In this document: piece after piece, positions 35,832 through 46,799 of the stretch
How the letters are laid out: each line of letters starts with the position of its first letter
How positions within the stretch are numbered: the first letter of the stretch is position 1
Origin: Typhlomys cinereus
Taxonomy: Eukaryota; Chordata; Mammalia; Rodentia; Platacanthomyidae
Assembly: GCA_023101885.1 (NCBI GenBank)
Contig: JALPQD010000247.1
Location: 2,698,230-2,762,229, forward strand
Reading direction: 5' to 3'
Length of the DNA stretch: 64,000 nt
Translations under genes and position numbers: made by a program
The notes under the pieces: generated by a model
The model's input: the letters and a program-made list of their open reading frames with translations, nothing else
What the model was told of the DNA's origin: nothing
The model's database searches: none

Positions 35832-36190
35832 TGTCAGTGTGATGGTCGAGGGTTTCCCCTCTGGACACATTTGTAGATAATTAATAGTTGAGCTAAGCTT
35901 TGAATAAACCTACAAAATAAGTAAGACTAGGCCCTGGACAGGTGAATAAAATACAGAGAACTAGTTGAGAAAGTTGGCATCCTTTTGTATACTTGGTCAG
36001 ATATGCTGGTCTGGCAAGTAAGGGTTGATCTTCTCCCAGCCATTACATGGATATGATATGGTCAGTTTCCTTGGCTCTTGTGTTGTGTGAACTCTTCTGC
36101 CAAGCTGGACAAAGAATTATGACCAGACTATTGTAAGAGAAAATTGAAACCCCTTATACCCTTAAACTGTTTTGTTATGATTTTATCAGC
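35832..36190 (+). repeat. Unclassified interspersed repeat R1, copy 3
   Basis: 'caggtgaataaaatacagag', 'gttggcatccttttgtatac', 'gatatgatatggtcagtttc', 'actcttctgccaagctgga', 'ctgttttgttatgatttta' and 'tcagcaacatgc' match the other R1 copies in order. Its 5' end is the least similar of the four. Confidence 0.72.
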
Positions 36191-36455
36191 AACATGCTAA
36201 CTACTATACCTCACAAGCAGAAAGATCTCAGCTTGGATCTCCAATCCCAAATAAAAGTGCTGAGCAGATAGGCAGGGACCTTCATTTCTATCCCTGGAAG
36301 AAAGAACCTTGAAAATTCCACAGCAAAGCAATAAGGAGGTAGAGTGATCCAGGGTGATTCCCAGTGTCTCTTTTAGGTATTCACAGGCACACATATTCAA
36401 ATGCCTTCTTGCACACACACATACACGCACAAATAAATAAATAAATAATAAAATA
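36190..36455 (+). repeat. Family S SINE, head degraded
   Basis: 'cagcttggatctccaatccc', 'gagcagataggcagggacc', 'cacagcaaagcaataaggag', 'gtagagtgatccagggtgat' and 'ttcacaggcacacatattca', then CA-rich and (aaat)n tails. It directly abuts R1 copy 3. Confidence 0.7.
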
Positions 36456-37520
36456 ATAATTAATCATTTTATTTTTTACTCATGTGACAAAAAGAAAGCA
36501 TCTATGCTTTGGAGATCAACTCAAATTTCCATATTTGTATGTAGATACTTTTACCTGTTAAGCCATCTCACACGAGTGGCAGGAATAATTTTTTTTCAAA
36601 GTTTACATCTTCATGTTTTTCTTCATGATATAAATTCATCTCTGGCTATATATACACCTTGGCCACATCTGTACTGTTCCCTAATTCCAATAATTCATAA
36701 AGGCCATGATCTTGCTTTTTGCTAACAGCCCATTGGTTCTCATTACATGAGCACCTCTAGTGCTCTCCAAGTGCCTGGCCTGTGAGAATAAAACCTCCTT
36801 TGAATCTCAATAAACAAGTGTCTGTAATGGTTTGAATAAGCAGGATATGCAGTTGGACACCTGACCAGATGAAGTTCTGCCCCTGAAGGAGAACTTCGCT
36901 AAATGCCACAGGGGTTATAACTGGGCTCTACTTCAGAGGCCTTGAGCAATCTCACACAGCTTTTGACTGACTCGTATTTGATCTGTCACATTCACAGGAA
37001 ACAAAAGACAGCCAAGGTCACTCGTGCCAAGGCCCAACAACAATTCCACCAACAACAGTGCTGTCCCTCCCGTCACTCTGCTTTGTTGATTTAATGCCAT
37101 CGAAGTAGACAGATCACATGCATCAAAGCAGAAGGCCATGGATGCCAAAACCTGCCATAGGTTTTGTCCCTTGGAGCTTCATATGCCTCAGTCTGTAGCT
37201 TGGATATGCCTGTGTGCTGAAGGCTTGATCCCAAGTCCATGGTGCTACCTAGAAATGGGAAAACTCTCTGTCTCAGAAAAAGGAAGCCAAACTCCTGGAC
37301 AATGGACACACATCCATGGAGAAGATGCTGTGGTCCTGGCCTTTCCAGTTCCTTGTTTCAAGGCCACCACCAGATGAACAGGGTTCCTCAGCCATCTGTT
37401 TTCTGCATGTTGTTCTGTGCTTCCGCTTGTCCAAAGCAATGGGCCAAATGACAATGGACTGAGGCCTCTGAAATCATGAGGTGCAAAAGTATAACTGACT
37501 CTCTCAAAAGTTGATTATAT
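36456..37520. other. Unrecognised intronic sequence
   Basis: No gene or confident repeat seen. Confidence 0.4.
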
Positions 37521-37805
37521 TGGCCAAGGACATGGCTCAGGTGTTAAAAACTTTGTCGTGCAAGCAAAAGGACTTGTGTTCAGATGCCCAGATTCCATGG
37601 TAGAGATGCTATGGACTATAATTCCAGTCTTAGACATCCCAGATACTCCCTGGGGCAAAGCAATAAATAGGTAGAGTAATCCAGGATGTTAATGAATGTA
37701 CCCTTGGTCCTCCATAGGCATACACACTCAAGTATACTCTTATACACATACTTGCACATACATGTACATACAAATGTATGTGCACATGTGCAAATAAAAG
37801 AGTTA
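37521..37805 (+). repeat. Family S SINE
   Basis: 'ggccaaggacatggctcagg', 'tgttaaaaactttgtcgtgc', 'gacttgtgttcagatgccca', 'gcaaagcaataaataggtag', 'agtaatccaggatg' and 'tcctccataggcatacacac', then an alternating AC/GT tail. Confidence 0.72.
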
Positions 37806-38840
37806 ATTATCTTGGGTATTTTACCACAGCAATATAAATCTACCACACAACATATGAACAATGAATGAGAGATGGAACCACAATTTCTGATAAAAGTAGA
37901 CTAGATATCATCTGTTGCTCCACAAAAATAGTTGAACAAGGCTGAGAAAATTACATTGAGCTAAACTTGTGCAGGAATCGTAGGGCAGTGCTTGCATGGC
38001 ACGGTGGTGCTAGTTAAGACCTTTGAGCAAAGCTCAACCCTACGTAGTGACCAGCATTCTGGTGAAGAATGAGTTCAATGCAATGGCATCTTCCACATGC
38101 AAATCCTACCTCCTAAGCAAGGTATCTACCAGAATCTGAAATCAGGCACCAGTTTCATTCCCCAAAGCCTGATGGACTGGGGGGCAGGGGCTTCGATCAG
38201 TAAATACTCCAGAGACATTTCCTGGGCAATAGACAGAAGTGCAGGCAAGCACTGTGGACAGGTGATAGGCACCTCTGGGTTGCAGTTGCCCATGGACTAT
38301 AGTAGCTGGCATTTGAAGTCCCATCTCTGTGTGAAACATTGAGGGAAGGTTTTGACTAGGCTTGGTAAACAACAGACCCCTGGCTGTTGTTATATATTGC
38401 TGTAATATATTGCTGATCATCACATGACTGGTTTCCAATCAGGCTTGAAGAACAGATAGTTTACTCCAGAGCTGGAAGGAATAGTTTAGATGACATGAAG
38501 TGAGAGTTTTACAAAGAGGGAAGAAGCATCACAAAGAGGTAACGATCTACCAGAACCACGGGCTTGGGTTTAGCTTAAGCAACTTGGGCCAAGATGTGTT
38601 GTAACTGATATGTAGTGACTTACAGGGATCACAAGTTCTGTCTGTCTGTTTAGTCACATCCAGGATGGGTTATGTTCATTCGACTCCCCCATTCCTCCTC
38701 AGCTAGGGTTCTCATACAGTGACACTGAACACTCACCATACACAGGCCCCGAGCCAGTGGGAATGTTAATGAACATTGTCTCTGTCTTCAAGATTTCCCA
38801 TTCTTCCAGTGCCCCCTCCCCCATCTCTGAAGCATCCTTT
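37806..38840. other. Unrecognised intronic sequence
   Basis: Nothing confidently recognised. Confidence 0.4.
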
Positions 38841-38844
38841 AATA

Positions 38845-38985
38845 TGTATGGGAGGGAGGGGGGAAAGGAAGGGGAAAAGGGGGGAGGGAGCAGGGAGGTT
38901 CAGGGAGGGATGGAGGAAGGGAGGGAACAGAGGTACCTATTATGTTTATATGAGCAGAAAAATAAATTTTAAAAAATAGATAGCT
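38845..38985 (+). repeat. G-rich purine tract with A-rich end, probable L1-type 3' UTR
   Basis: About 85 bp of G and A only in long runs (multiple GGG and GGGG blocks at 38850-38932), then an aataaattttaaaaaatag end. G-rich polypurine tracts before an A-tail are typical of rodent L1 3' UTRs; the G runs could form a G-quadruplex. Confidence 0.45.
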
Positions 38986-40139
38986 CTCTCTGAAAAAAAA
39001 AAAGATTTCATATTCTTAAGGCAATTGTAACACTTAGGATCCCACAGGTCTGGTGTTTCTCTACCATGCTTTTATCCTCCATTCAGCTAAGTGTCTCACC
39101 TGGAATTTTCTTAACACTGTCCTGCTCGCCATCTCATGCCTCTGTCTTAGTCTTAGAACCACATGAGCATCTAACCAGGTCAGTGGACACATCATATTAC
39201 CCTGGTTCAGGTCATTCTCTCTGATACACCCCACCCATCTACTCTCAATCCTACCTCAGTGGGACTATCTGTCACCAGCCTGCACAAAGCAGGACTCTTT
39301 CTCTCTTCTTTCTTCCTCCCCTCCTTCTTCTTTTGAATCCTCTCATTTCTCCCCCTCCTCATAGCTTCCTCATATGAAATTGCTTCCTCTATCAGACTGT
39401 GACCCTCTGGCATTTTGAGCCCCGGAGTATAAATCTATAGAGCAGAGACCCCCCCCACACACACTCTCCATGAATCTAAGTCAGGAGGGGGACAGATTCT
39501 GGAGGACTCCTTTCATAACAACAGTCTTAGCTTAGTTCTAGTGGTAAAAGGAAAACTTTCCAAGCATTTAGGTTAGAGAGACACCCAAGAAAACTTTGGC
39601 TCTGCCAGTATCTCTCCTCTTGTGCTCTGTAGAAATGGATTCTAAGGTTGGAGAGAGCCGACATATGTCGGTAGAAGAGACTTTTCAAATGAAAGCCCTC
39701 TTCACTCACAACAGGCTGGTGGCACCTGGGAATCTTTAAGAGGTACAGAGCCTCAGGCCCACCCAAGACATTCTATATCTCATATGCATTTTTTTCAGAA
39801 GATCCTGGCAGTTGCCAGACACCTGGCATCTGGACCCCAGTGAGACTAAATGAGGGCACAACCTGCCTTTGGGAATGGGAGATAAAAATAATTTGCCATA
39901 GATTCTTACAAACCCACTATTCTAGGCATGCTAAGGGTGTCAGAAGCAAGTCCCATGATTGCAATCTATCTCAAATGGATTCTGTTTAAGGCCAAGGCGA
40001 AGAAGGAAAAGAGAAAGCTGGGAGGTACTGAGGTTGTGCAGGCAGAATGCATGACTATGACCTTGAATCAGATGCTCTCACTCATAGGATAGGTCTGTAG
40101 TTGGAGAGAGAATTACTGACTCTGCACATGGCAAAAGCA
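38986..40139. other. Unrecognised intronic sequence
   Basis: It includes a pyrimidine-rich stretch at 39296-39360. No gene seen. Confidence 0.4.
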
Positions 40140-40240
40140 AACTATTTTGTTCTCTCTAAATTACATTTCCCCAACACCTAACATACTTCTTGGCCTACAG
40201 TAGGGTTCAGAGAGTACCCACAGACTGAATAAGGACCTCA
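40140..40240 (+). repeat. L2 LINE 3' end fragment
   Basis: 'ccccaacacctaacatactt' and 'ggcctacagtagggttcaga', then 'gactgaataagg', correspond to the L2 terminus in sense orientation. Confidence 0.55.
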
Positions 40241-40426
40241 TCATGCCATGACTGTGCTACTGAGGTCCCCAAACTAGTGTCAGACTTTCCGGTTTCTAGT
40301 TTTTGAGATATACTCTTCTTTCTTTGTTAGGAAAAAATGTTTAAATCAGAGACTTTCACTGGAGAAAATTATCTGATCATGCCCCATGAAGTGAGTAGGA
40401 GGAAAAACAGCCTTAACTTAAAAATA

Positions 40427-40500
40427 ACCCTAACAAGCCCACAAAAAATCACAACCCTAAAAAGCCTACAAAATCACAACCCTAAAAAGCCTGTAAAATC
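40427..40500. repeat. 25-bp minisatellite with telomere-like AACCCTAA cores
   Basis: Three adjacent units; the last two share atcacaaccctaaaaagcct exactly with a 25-bp period, and the first is diverged. Each unit carries ACCCTAA. It lies about 600 bp downstream of the Spock1 exon. Confidence 0.88.
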
Positions 40501-41095
40501 CCAGGCGGTGAGGGTTCTGCCTAGCTGGCGGGATCTGTGCAGCATAAGGGTCTGCATGAAGATTGCAGAACACAGAACTGTCACTGTGGCAGGGATGAAG
40601 GAGGTCAGAGGAAGGACAGAAAGGCTTTAGCGTCACGCAGCCTTCTGGTCTGAGGTGACCAGGGTGTTTCAGACAGCAACTCAGTAGCCACAGGCTCCAG
40701 CCTGCAAGTAGGGAAACTCAAGAAGCCTGAGGAAAGCGAGCTGAGGCGGGGCTTGGGTGGGTGGGTAACAGGGAGCCGTCCTGGGCACAGTCCACAAGGC
40801 AGCAACCCCTTGCAGTCCATCAGCCAACCTATGTAATTTGCATCTTCTGGACAGTATATGTCTCACTTCCCCAGAATCTTCTAGATTCACTTCAGGATCA
40901 TTCGTCCAACCCCCTTTCCTCCAGAGTCAATTACACATTGACAATTACCATTGCACCTAGTTCTGCCTCCTCATCCAGGCTGTCTCTGGACCTGCTTACG
41001 TGCAGCGTCTTTCAGGTAGGACCCAGGTCCCCGTGTGAGCACAGAGACTCGACCTGCAGACCTAGATACTTTTGATGACAAGCACAGCAGTGCAG

Positions 41096-41101
41096 ACCAA
41101 C
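41096..41101 (-). promoter_or_regulatory. Spock1: 5' splice donor of the Spock1 exon (AAG|GTTGGT)
   Basis: The minus strand reads AAG then GTTGGT. The GT and the +5 G fit the consensus, but +3 T and +4 G do not, so this is a suboptimal U2-type donor. The exon length agrees with a phase-0 junction between Lys and Cys of the known protein. Confidence 0.8.
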
Positions 41102-41228
41102 CTTGGAGGTGTAGGTGTGGCCGTCAGATCCGCACACCATGGGTGATTGCGCCACAGGGCAGGGCTTGCACTTGACCAGAGTCGAAGGTCCAGCCCAGTG
41201 TTTGTGGGCCACATTCCCCTTCTTTTGC
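41102..41228 (-). CDS. Spock1: Spock1 (testican-1) internal coding exon, start of Kazal-like domain
   Basis: This is one internal exon of 127 bp, read on the minus strand. The first base completes a split codon (upstream intron phase 2). It is followed by exactly 42 codons ending at a codon boundary (downstream phase 0). The peptide begins QKKGNVAHKHW and runs through VKCKPCPVAQS and VCGSDGHTYTSK. From memory of human testican-1 (439 aa) this aligns to about residues 116-157, with few substitutions. Testican-1 is a secreted extracellular-matrix proteoglycan of the SPARC family with Kazal-like, EF-hand and thyroglobulin type-1 domains; it is linked to protease control and neural tissue. The exon carries the first cysteines of the Kazal-like domain and the conserved CGSDG turn; the remaining cysteines must lie in the next exon, which I did not find. 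SPOCK2 and SPOCK3 are less similar here as I remember them. One visible difference is a proline where I recall alanine in AQSAMVC. The exon number is not determinable from this window. Confidence 0.95.
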
Positions 41229-41260
41229 CTAAGGATGAGAAAAAGGGAAGAAGTTAGTCT
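41229..41260 (-). promoter_or_regulatory. Spock1: 3' splice acceptor, pyrimidine tract and branch point of the Spock1 exon
   Basis: On the minus strand the AG acceptor occupies 41230-41229. It is preceded by a pyrimidine-rich tract (cttccctttttctcatcctt). Upstream is a GACTAAC motif at 41253-41259, a perfect match to the mammalian branch-point pattern, with the candidate branch adenosine at 41254, 26 nt from the exon. This supports a live exon rather than a retrocopy. Confidence 0.85.
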
Positions 41261-42074
41261 GAAAATTCTGGTCTTTGTGTCCTGTAGGTTCCCAGAATAT
41301 AGTGTTAAAAACTATATATAAAAACATTCTTCAAACAGACAAGAAGGTCTGAGGCCCCCTAGTCAGCACTCCTACTTGTTCCAAATCATTGATGGGAGCT
41401 GAAAACTTTATCTCAAAAGAATATACTCCACCCAAAAACTGGACCAAGCAGAGCAGTTATTAATATACAAAACATTCCATGTTGACGCGGAAAGGCCTTC
41501 ACAATATATTTCACAAGGAGAGGGCAAGGGGTGCAGCCAGAATCAATGCCCTGTGCAGTGTACGTTACAAGTACCCCAAATAGTCTCTCACAGCTTCTTT
41601 TAGGGCTAGTGCGAAGCTTCCCACAGGTCACTGTGTGAGGATTTCCCCCAGGAAGGCATCTCTGCACACAACCTAAAGGCTTTATCGCAGCTATAGAAAA
41701 CCATCCCTGGGTTATATTTTAAAACAATTTTAGACCAGCTTCCAATGTGCAGCTCCACAGAGGTTCTGGGATGATGTCACTTCCAACTTTTAAAATAATC
41801 AGAATTCTCCTTCCATTCTAGGTCTATACCCACCCTTTGTCATAATGATAGGATGGCTTCTGTCCACATAAGGACATCTCCGTACCACAAACCACTGAAA
41901 TAATGCTGGCATCTCCCCACCCCCTTAGTTGAAGCTGGTTTCCCAGCAAAACCCTTGCACTGACACACAAGGCCCAGGGGAAAGGACACACATCTCTGAA
42001 CTGTCCATCAAGCAGACAGTTTTGGGTCTCTTGGGGGTATTTTAGTGTGGCAGTCTGTATGGTACTTTACATAT
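41261..42074. other. Intron flanking the exon on its 5' side
   Basis: No repeat recognised. This is repeat-poor sequence, common near exons. Confidence 0.4.
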
Positions 42075-42190
42075 GAATCCTGAAGTTAAGTTCAAATGGG
42101 GCTTTACCACTTGCTAATGATGTACTCTTGATCAGTGTCTAATCTAGCGCGTTCCAGTTTCTCATTTATAAATGGATAAATAAAAGCTAG
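42075..42190 (+). repeat. MIR SINE fragment
   Basis: 'gttcaaatggggctttacca', 'cttgctaatgatgtac', 'tctcatttataaatggataa' match MIR ('gggttcgaatcccggctctgcc', 'cttactagctgtgtgac', 'cctcatctgtaaaatgg'). Confidence 0.6.
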
Positions 42191-44333
42191 TTCTGGCGGC
42201 CATGATGCAGATGAGAACTGGCATACAGAAAGATCCTGTTTTAGAGTTCCAATGGAAAATTCCCAATAGGCTCATCTCCTCGAGACTTATCTGCTGATGG
42301 GTTTTGGCAATGTGGCCGAATCGTGAGGGCTCAGAAATAAAATGGACTGATTCCTTGAGGGATTTATAATTTGATGGTGTTATTGGGAGACGACAATGAG
42401 CAAGAGGTGGGGTCAACATGGAAGAACTAGATCACTAGGCAGATGGTGTGTTTGAGGACTATGTGTCCTGGACGGTCCCTGTAATTGCTTCTTTAGCTTT
42501 CTGTCCATCATAAGCTGAGTACTGTTGGCCACACACTGTAGCCTGGAAGCATCACAGGCAAGAACCATGGATTGAAATCTCCGAATCCATGATCCTAAAT
42601 ATATATAATCCCTTCCTTAAATTTTCTCAAGTATTTTTCTAATAAATCTAACTAGTACACCCACCAAGATGAGAAGCAATAAAAATGGTAGATATTAAAA
42701 TCACTTGTTCCCATAAATGGAAAGGGAATTATTATTATCATGGAAATGTGAAACATTCATAGAGCCTAGAATGTAATCTTCCCCCTCCAAAAAATCCATG
42801 AAGCCATAAGAAAAATCTGCTCTGTCAGGTAAGGAGAGAGAGTGAGGTCCCTTGGGGATTCAGTTTCTGGTCTGAGGTTGCCTGTTTTTTTTCTCCAAAG
42901 GAAAGAAAGGGACCACAAAGAGATGCCGCAGAAAGCACACATCCGGTTCTTACTCTACCGCACACCTCCATCAGCAAGTTTAGAGAGCAAGCAAGGGGAG
43001 GAATGTGCTTGGGGTGCCCACCGATGAGAGCGACATCAGAGAATCAATGACCTCACAGCTCTGCTCCTTGGGCCATCGGGAGCCAGGCAGGAGAGGAAAC
43101 ATTGCTCATCCTGTGCGACCAAGGAACCACAGAAGAAAGTCTTTTGAGAATCCTTGGAGATCACCCAGGATCCCACTCACTGATGGAGAAACAGGAAGCT
43201 TGAGGAGGACCAGAGTCTTTCCTGAAGCCATGGATCTCATTTGTGGCAAGGACCAGAGCCCGTGGAGAACGTCCCAGAATGAATCTCTTCCTTGGCATCC
43301 CGGTCCATTCTAGAACAGTGCTTGAAAATGCTTTGAGGGTACTATAGTCTGTGCTATTGGTGTGGGACCCTCAATGCTCCCCTGCTTCCCACTGGCCTTG
43401 CCTCTCTCTAAAATTAAAAAAAAATCCCCTATTTGAGTTTATTAATCACATGGACATGAGAGGTCTTCTATTCTCTTTTATGAGCCTGCTTTGGTCTCTG
43501 GGGGGAGGGTCTGTTTCAGCCTTCCCAGTGCAGGTATGCTGTGAGGGACTCTGAGTGGCAGAGGAGTGGGCCGTCAATAGCACAGGGTTGACCTCAGAGG
43601 ACAGATTCCCTCAGCAAAACACATCACATTTATCATCATTCACATAGCAGATTGTCTGCCATCGATAATGAATCAGCAAATGCAGGAAGAGATCTGGCAT
43701 TTGGCAGCCCCTCTCCTGAGTCAGTCAGTCCCCGCACAGCTAAAGTGATTCCTGGTATAAGTTCCCAGAAAGCAGCTCTAAAGGCCACAGAGTGACAGCC
43801 TTGCTGGAGGGAATAGGACCACAGGCTGTGATGCTGCAGGAAAGAAGCCCAAGGGAGTTGAGCCAAAGGCAGGGGAGGGAGAAGGGACTGTTCAAAGACA
43901 GAGCCGGTAATCGATCACCAGCTAATGACAAGTGCTCTCTGTCTCTGAACCCAACTTCACCATTAAATTAAATTCTTTAAGGATAGGGAAAGAGGTGAAC
44001 AGAGCAGTGCCTACCAGAGGGTCCAATGCAACCTAGACGTTTGGGGCATCCCTATGGGGTGGTACGTATTTGGTACTTGCCATGAATTCATCACTCTGAA
44101 GTCAACCACAAAACCATAGGGCATTAGATCAGAAAGCACCTAAAAAGTAAGACGGACAAACAGCTTCACTAAATAAAGGGAAAATTGGAAACACTTTATG
44201 GGAAATTATATGTGACACAGGCACATAGCTTAGAGTCTTTCTAGGAAACCAACACAGTAACCCTACATTGTTCAAATTGCCTATGTGCAACTTTGTACTT
44301 TCATATAATTAATATTTTTGCATGAGTAGATTG
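42191..44333. other. Repeat-poor intronic stretch
   Basis: No gene recognised. 43630-43760 contains 'catcgataatgaatcagcaa' and 'ctgagtcagtcagtcc' (an AP-1/MARE-like core), a plausible but unproven regulatory block. Confidence 0.35.
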
Positions 44334-44349
44334 TTTGTGTGTGTGTATG

Positions 44350-44390
<41 letters not shown>

Positions 44391-44510
44391 AGAGGGAATG
44401 TGTGTGCCTATGGAGGCCTAAGAGTGATATTAGGAATCATCCTAGATTACTCTACCTCTTTATTGCCTTGCTCTGGGGTTTCCAGGCTCCGCCTTCCAGA
44501 CCCAGAGGTT
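44334..44510 (-). repeat. Family S SINE, 5'-truncated, with (GA)n in its tail
   Basis: Pure (ga)n at about 44355-44389. Then 'gtgcctatggaggcctaaga', 'gaatcatcctagattactct', 'ctttattgccttgctctggg' and 'caggctccgccttccag', the antisense of the family S 3' half. Confidence 0.7.
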
Positions 44511-45479
44511 CACGAGGATCAGAACACCAAACAGAAGCATAAGGTTCAGGTGGAGTCACCTTTGACCTTGCCAGATAGTCTTGGAGACTTTCAGTACAAG
44601 CTCTAAGCACTCCAACTTTTCCCCTTCTCAAGAAACTAGCACACCTGCTCAGCTGGGGCAAATCCAGGGGTCCCTTGCCTCAACTAAGTAGAACACTAGT
44701 GGAGACGAGACCCAAAGCTGCCGTCACTGTCCAGAGAACAGGAATATAAAGTTCTCTATGTCTATGTGAACCAAGGAGGCTTCCCTGGCAACCATGTATG
44801 TATTTCAATCTTCCAATCCAGTACACATCATAAAAAAAAAAATCTGACTCAGTCAAGGCAAGGGACTAAGAATTCTGACTCAAATATTTCAATTGTTGAG
44901 TCGATGAAGAGTGAATGCAATGAAGGAAGCTTGGCGGGAATGCTCTGCTCAGTGCTCAGTGCTACAGACATTCACCAACAGGGTGACATAGCAACGGGTC
45001 CGGAGCCAGGTCCTGTCAGCACTCCTTGGTTTCCAAGCTGACTCCACCCAGCCTGGATACAGCTTCTCTCCTACAGGCTGAACTGTGCTCCATAGAGAAT
45101 CCCAGCCTCTGAGCCTTCCATGAGGGAGAAAACAGAGGAGCAGGACCTCGCAAGCACTTCTGATTATGCCTATTAAACTGATTTTCTTCGCTTTTTATTT
45201 TCTGATAAAATTCTTAGCATTTATGTTTTTGAAGCACACACAAAAAAAATCCTAGCTCTAGATCTGATTATGGGACTCGCATGTATTGAAGTCCCTATTT
45301 TCTTCCTTTCTCCTGGGAACACCCTCCCCAAGTTTTAGTGATAAATTACTCCATTCTATTTTCACAGACTCACTGTTCACATGATCTCATCACTAGCACA
45401 CACATGTGACAGTATGAGTATTGCTGCACATGAAAATGCACACACATGGATACACTTAATTAGAGCCTCCACCAGATTT
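44511..45479. other. Unrecognised intronic sequence
   Basis: Nothing confidently recognised. Confidence 0.4.
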
Positions 45480-45960
45480 TAAGTATTTCTTATTTAAGTC
45501 TACCAACCATGCCTCTGTGTGAGGACATAACCTCTTCTTTCACCTCACATCTGCTTCCCACCCACATTTTTCTCCTTCTTCCTCTTCTATTCAAGATTAG
45601 CTCCAATTCCACCTCCCTAGAAAACCTCCTGGGACCATCTAAAAATAGTGGAACTGCACTACACATTCATTCCACTCTAGCCTCACAATCACTTCTGCCA
45701 GGACAATGTCTCTAAGTAAGCACCTTGAATACACTTGGCCAAACTTCCGAAAGACCATAGGCATACGAGACTGAAAGCCCAAGATCCTACTTCGGACATC
45801 TTCTCCCCTCACCATCTTGCCTATCATTTAGCTCCACTGGTTTTTATCTCCAGTCAGACATACTGACTACTCTCATGTCTCTTCTATATGCCATGCAGCC
45901 TCAGGTCTAAAGAACTTAGCAGCTGCTTCTTATTCTTCATAGCAAATGTCTGTCCTCTTT
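45480..45960 (+). repeat. Diverged L2-like LINE sequence
   Basis: 'attcaagattagctccaatt', 'ccacctccctagaaaacctc' and 'ctgggaccatct' resemble the sense L2 segment 'ttcaggtctcagctcaaatgtcacctcctcagagaggcc'. The right half is weaker. Confidence 0.45.
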
Positions 45961-46491
45961 AAGCTTCTAATCCATCATCTCCTGTAACCCCTTTACTACC
46001 CTATGACCATAGGCCCAGGAGACTTGATCATAGCAATGTTTGTGCCAACATTATATCTTGGTTGGATCAGTGGTGACAATAGTTACAGAGTGAAGCAACT
46101 CTTTGTGTCTCCTTCCCTGCATACCCTGTATTGCTGAAGGGTAATGGCTGGATCTTTCTGTTTTCAGTTTTTCCAAAAACAGCTGTCAATCTATTTTATT
46201 CTGCTTGTTTGTGCAGAATAAGGCTAACAAGTTTTTCTGTATTTTCACCATATCTTTTACATTCTGTTAAATAAGTAAGAAATATTGAGTTTTATAAAGT
46301 AATGTGGATTGGAGTAAAAATTCAAACAGTTGTCTACATTATTGGGCAGCATCCAAACAACATAAGAATCAGATCATATAACAAGGTGACAGGGCTATAC
46401 AGAATCACATGGTGATATTGTCCATGTAAACTTTATTTTTTTCAGAACACCAATCCACATCAAATATAATTTCTATAAAGTACACAATGCA

Positions 46492-46722
46492 GGGCTAGAG
46501 ACATGGGCTCAGGGGTTAAGGCTCTGCCTCAGAAGCAGAATGTCCTGAGACTGGATCCCAAGCCCCAGGTAAAAACACCAGGCAGAAAAGGTGGTGCCCT
46601 ACACTTCTGGCTCTAGTGGGCGGAACCTGGGAAATCTCAGAGGGAAGCAACAAGGGATAGAAGCAATCCAGATGATTCCTGGAGTCACCCTTGGCCTTCC
46701 ACAGGGACATACAGTGCCCTAT

Positions 46723-46765
<43 letters not shown>

Positions 46766-46787
46766 TAAATAAAATATTTTTTAAAAA
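46492..46787 (+). repeat. Family S SINE with target-site duplication
   Basis: Head gggctagagacatgggctca, then 'ggggttaaggctctgcctc', 'agtgggcggaacctgggaaa', 'gattcctggagtcaccctt', (CA)n and an aataaataaaat end. It is flanked by TACACAATG (46481-46489) and TACACCATG (46788-46796), one mismatch. Confidence 0.85.
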
Positions 46788-46799
46788 TACACCATGTTT

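Larger units (their letters stand above)
1..41101 (-). other. Spock1: Spock1 intron downstream of the exon (partial)
   Basis: This is sequence 3' of the exon on the minus strand. The next expected exon would start with the Cys of the segment CKLEFHACS. I did not find it, so the intron probably runs beyond the window start. It is filled with repeats and unique non-coding DNA, listed separately. Confidence 0.75.

Noticed and set aside
41012..41101. Open frame continuing past the Spock1 exon donor
   Set aside because: Exon length, phase and protein alignment all end at the GT at 41101; the extra codons are intron read-through.
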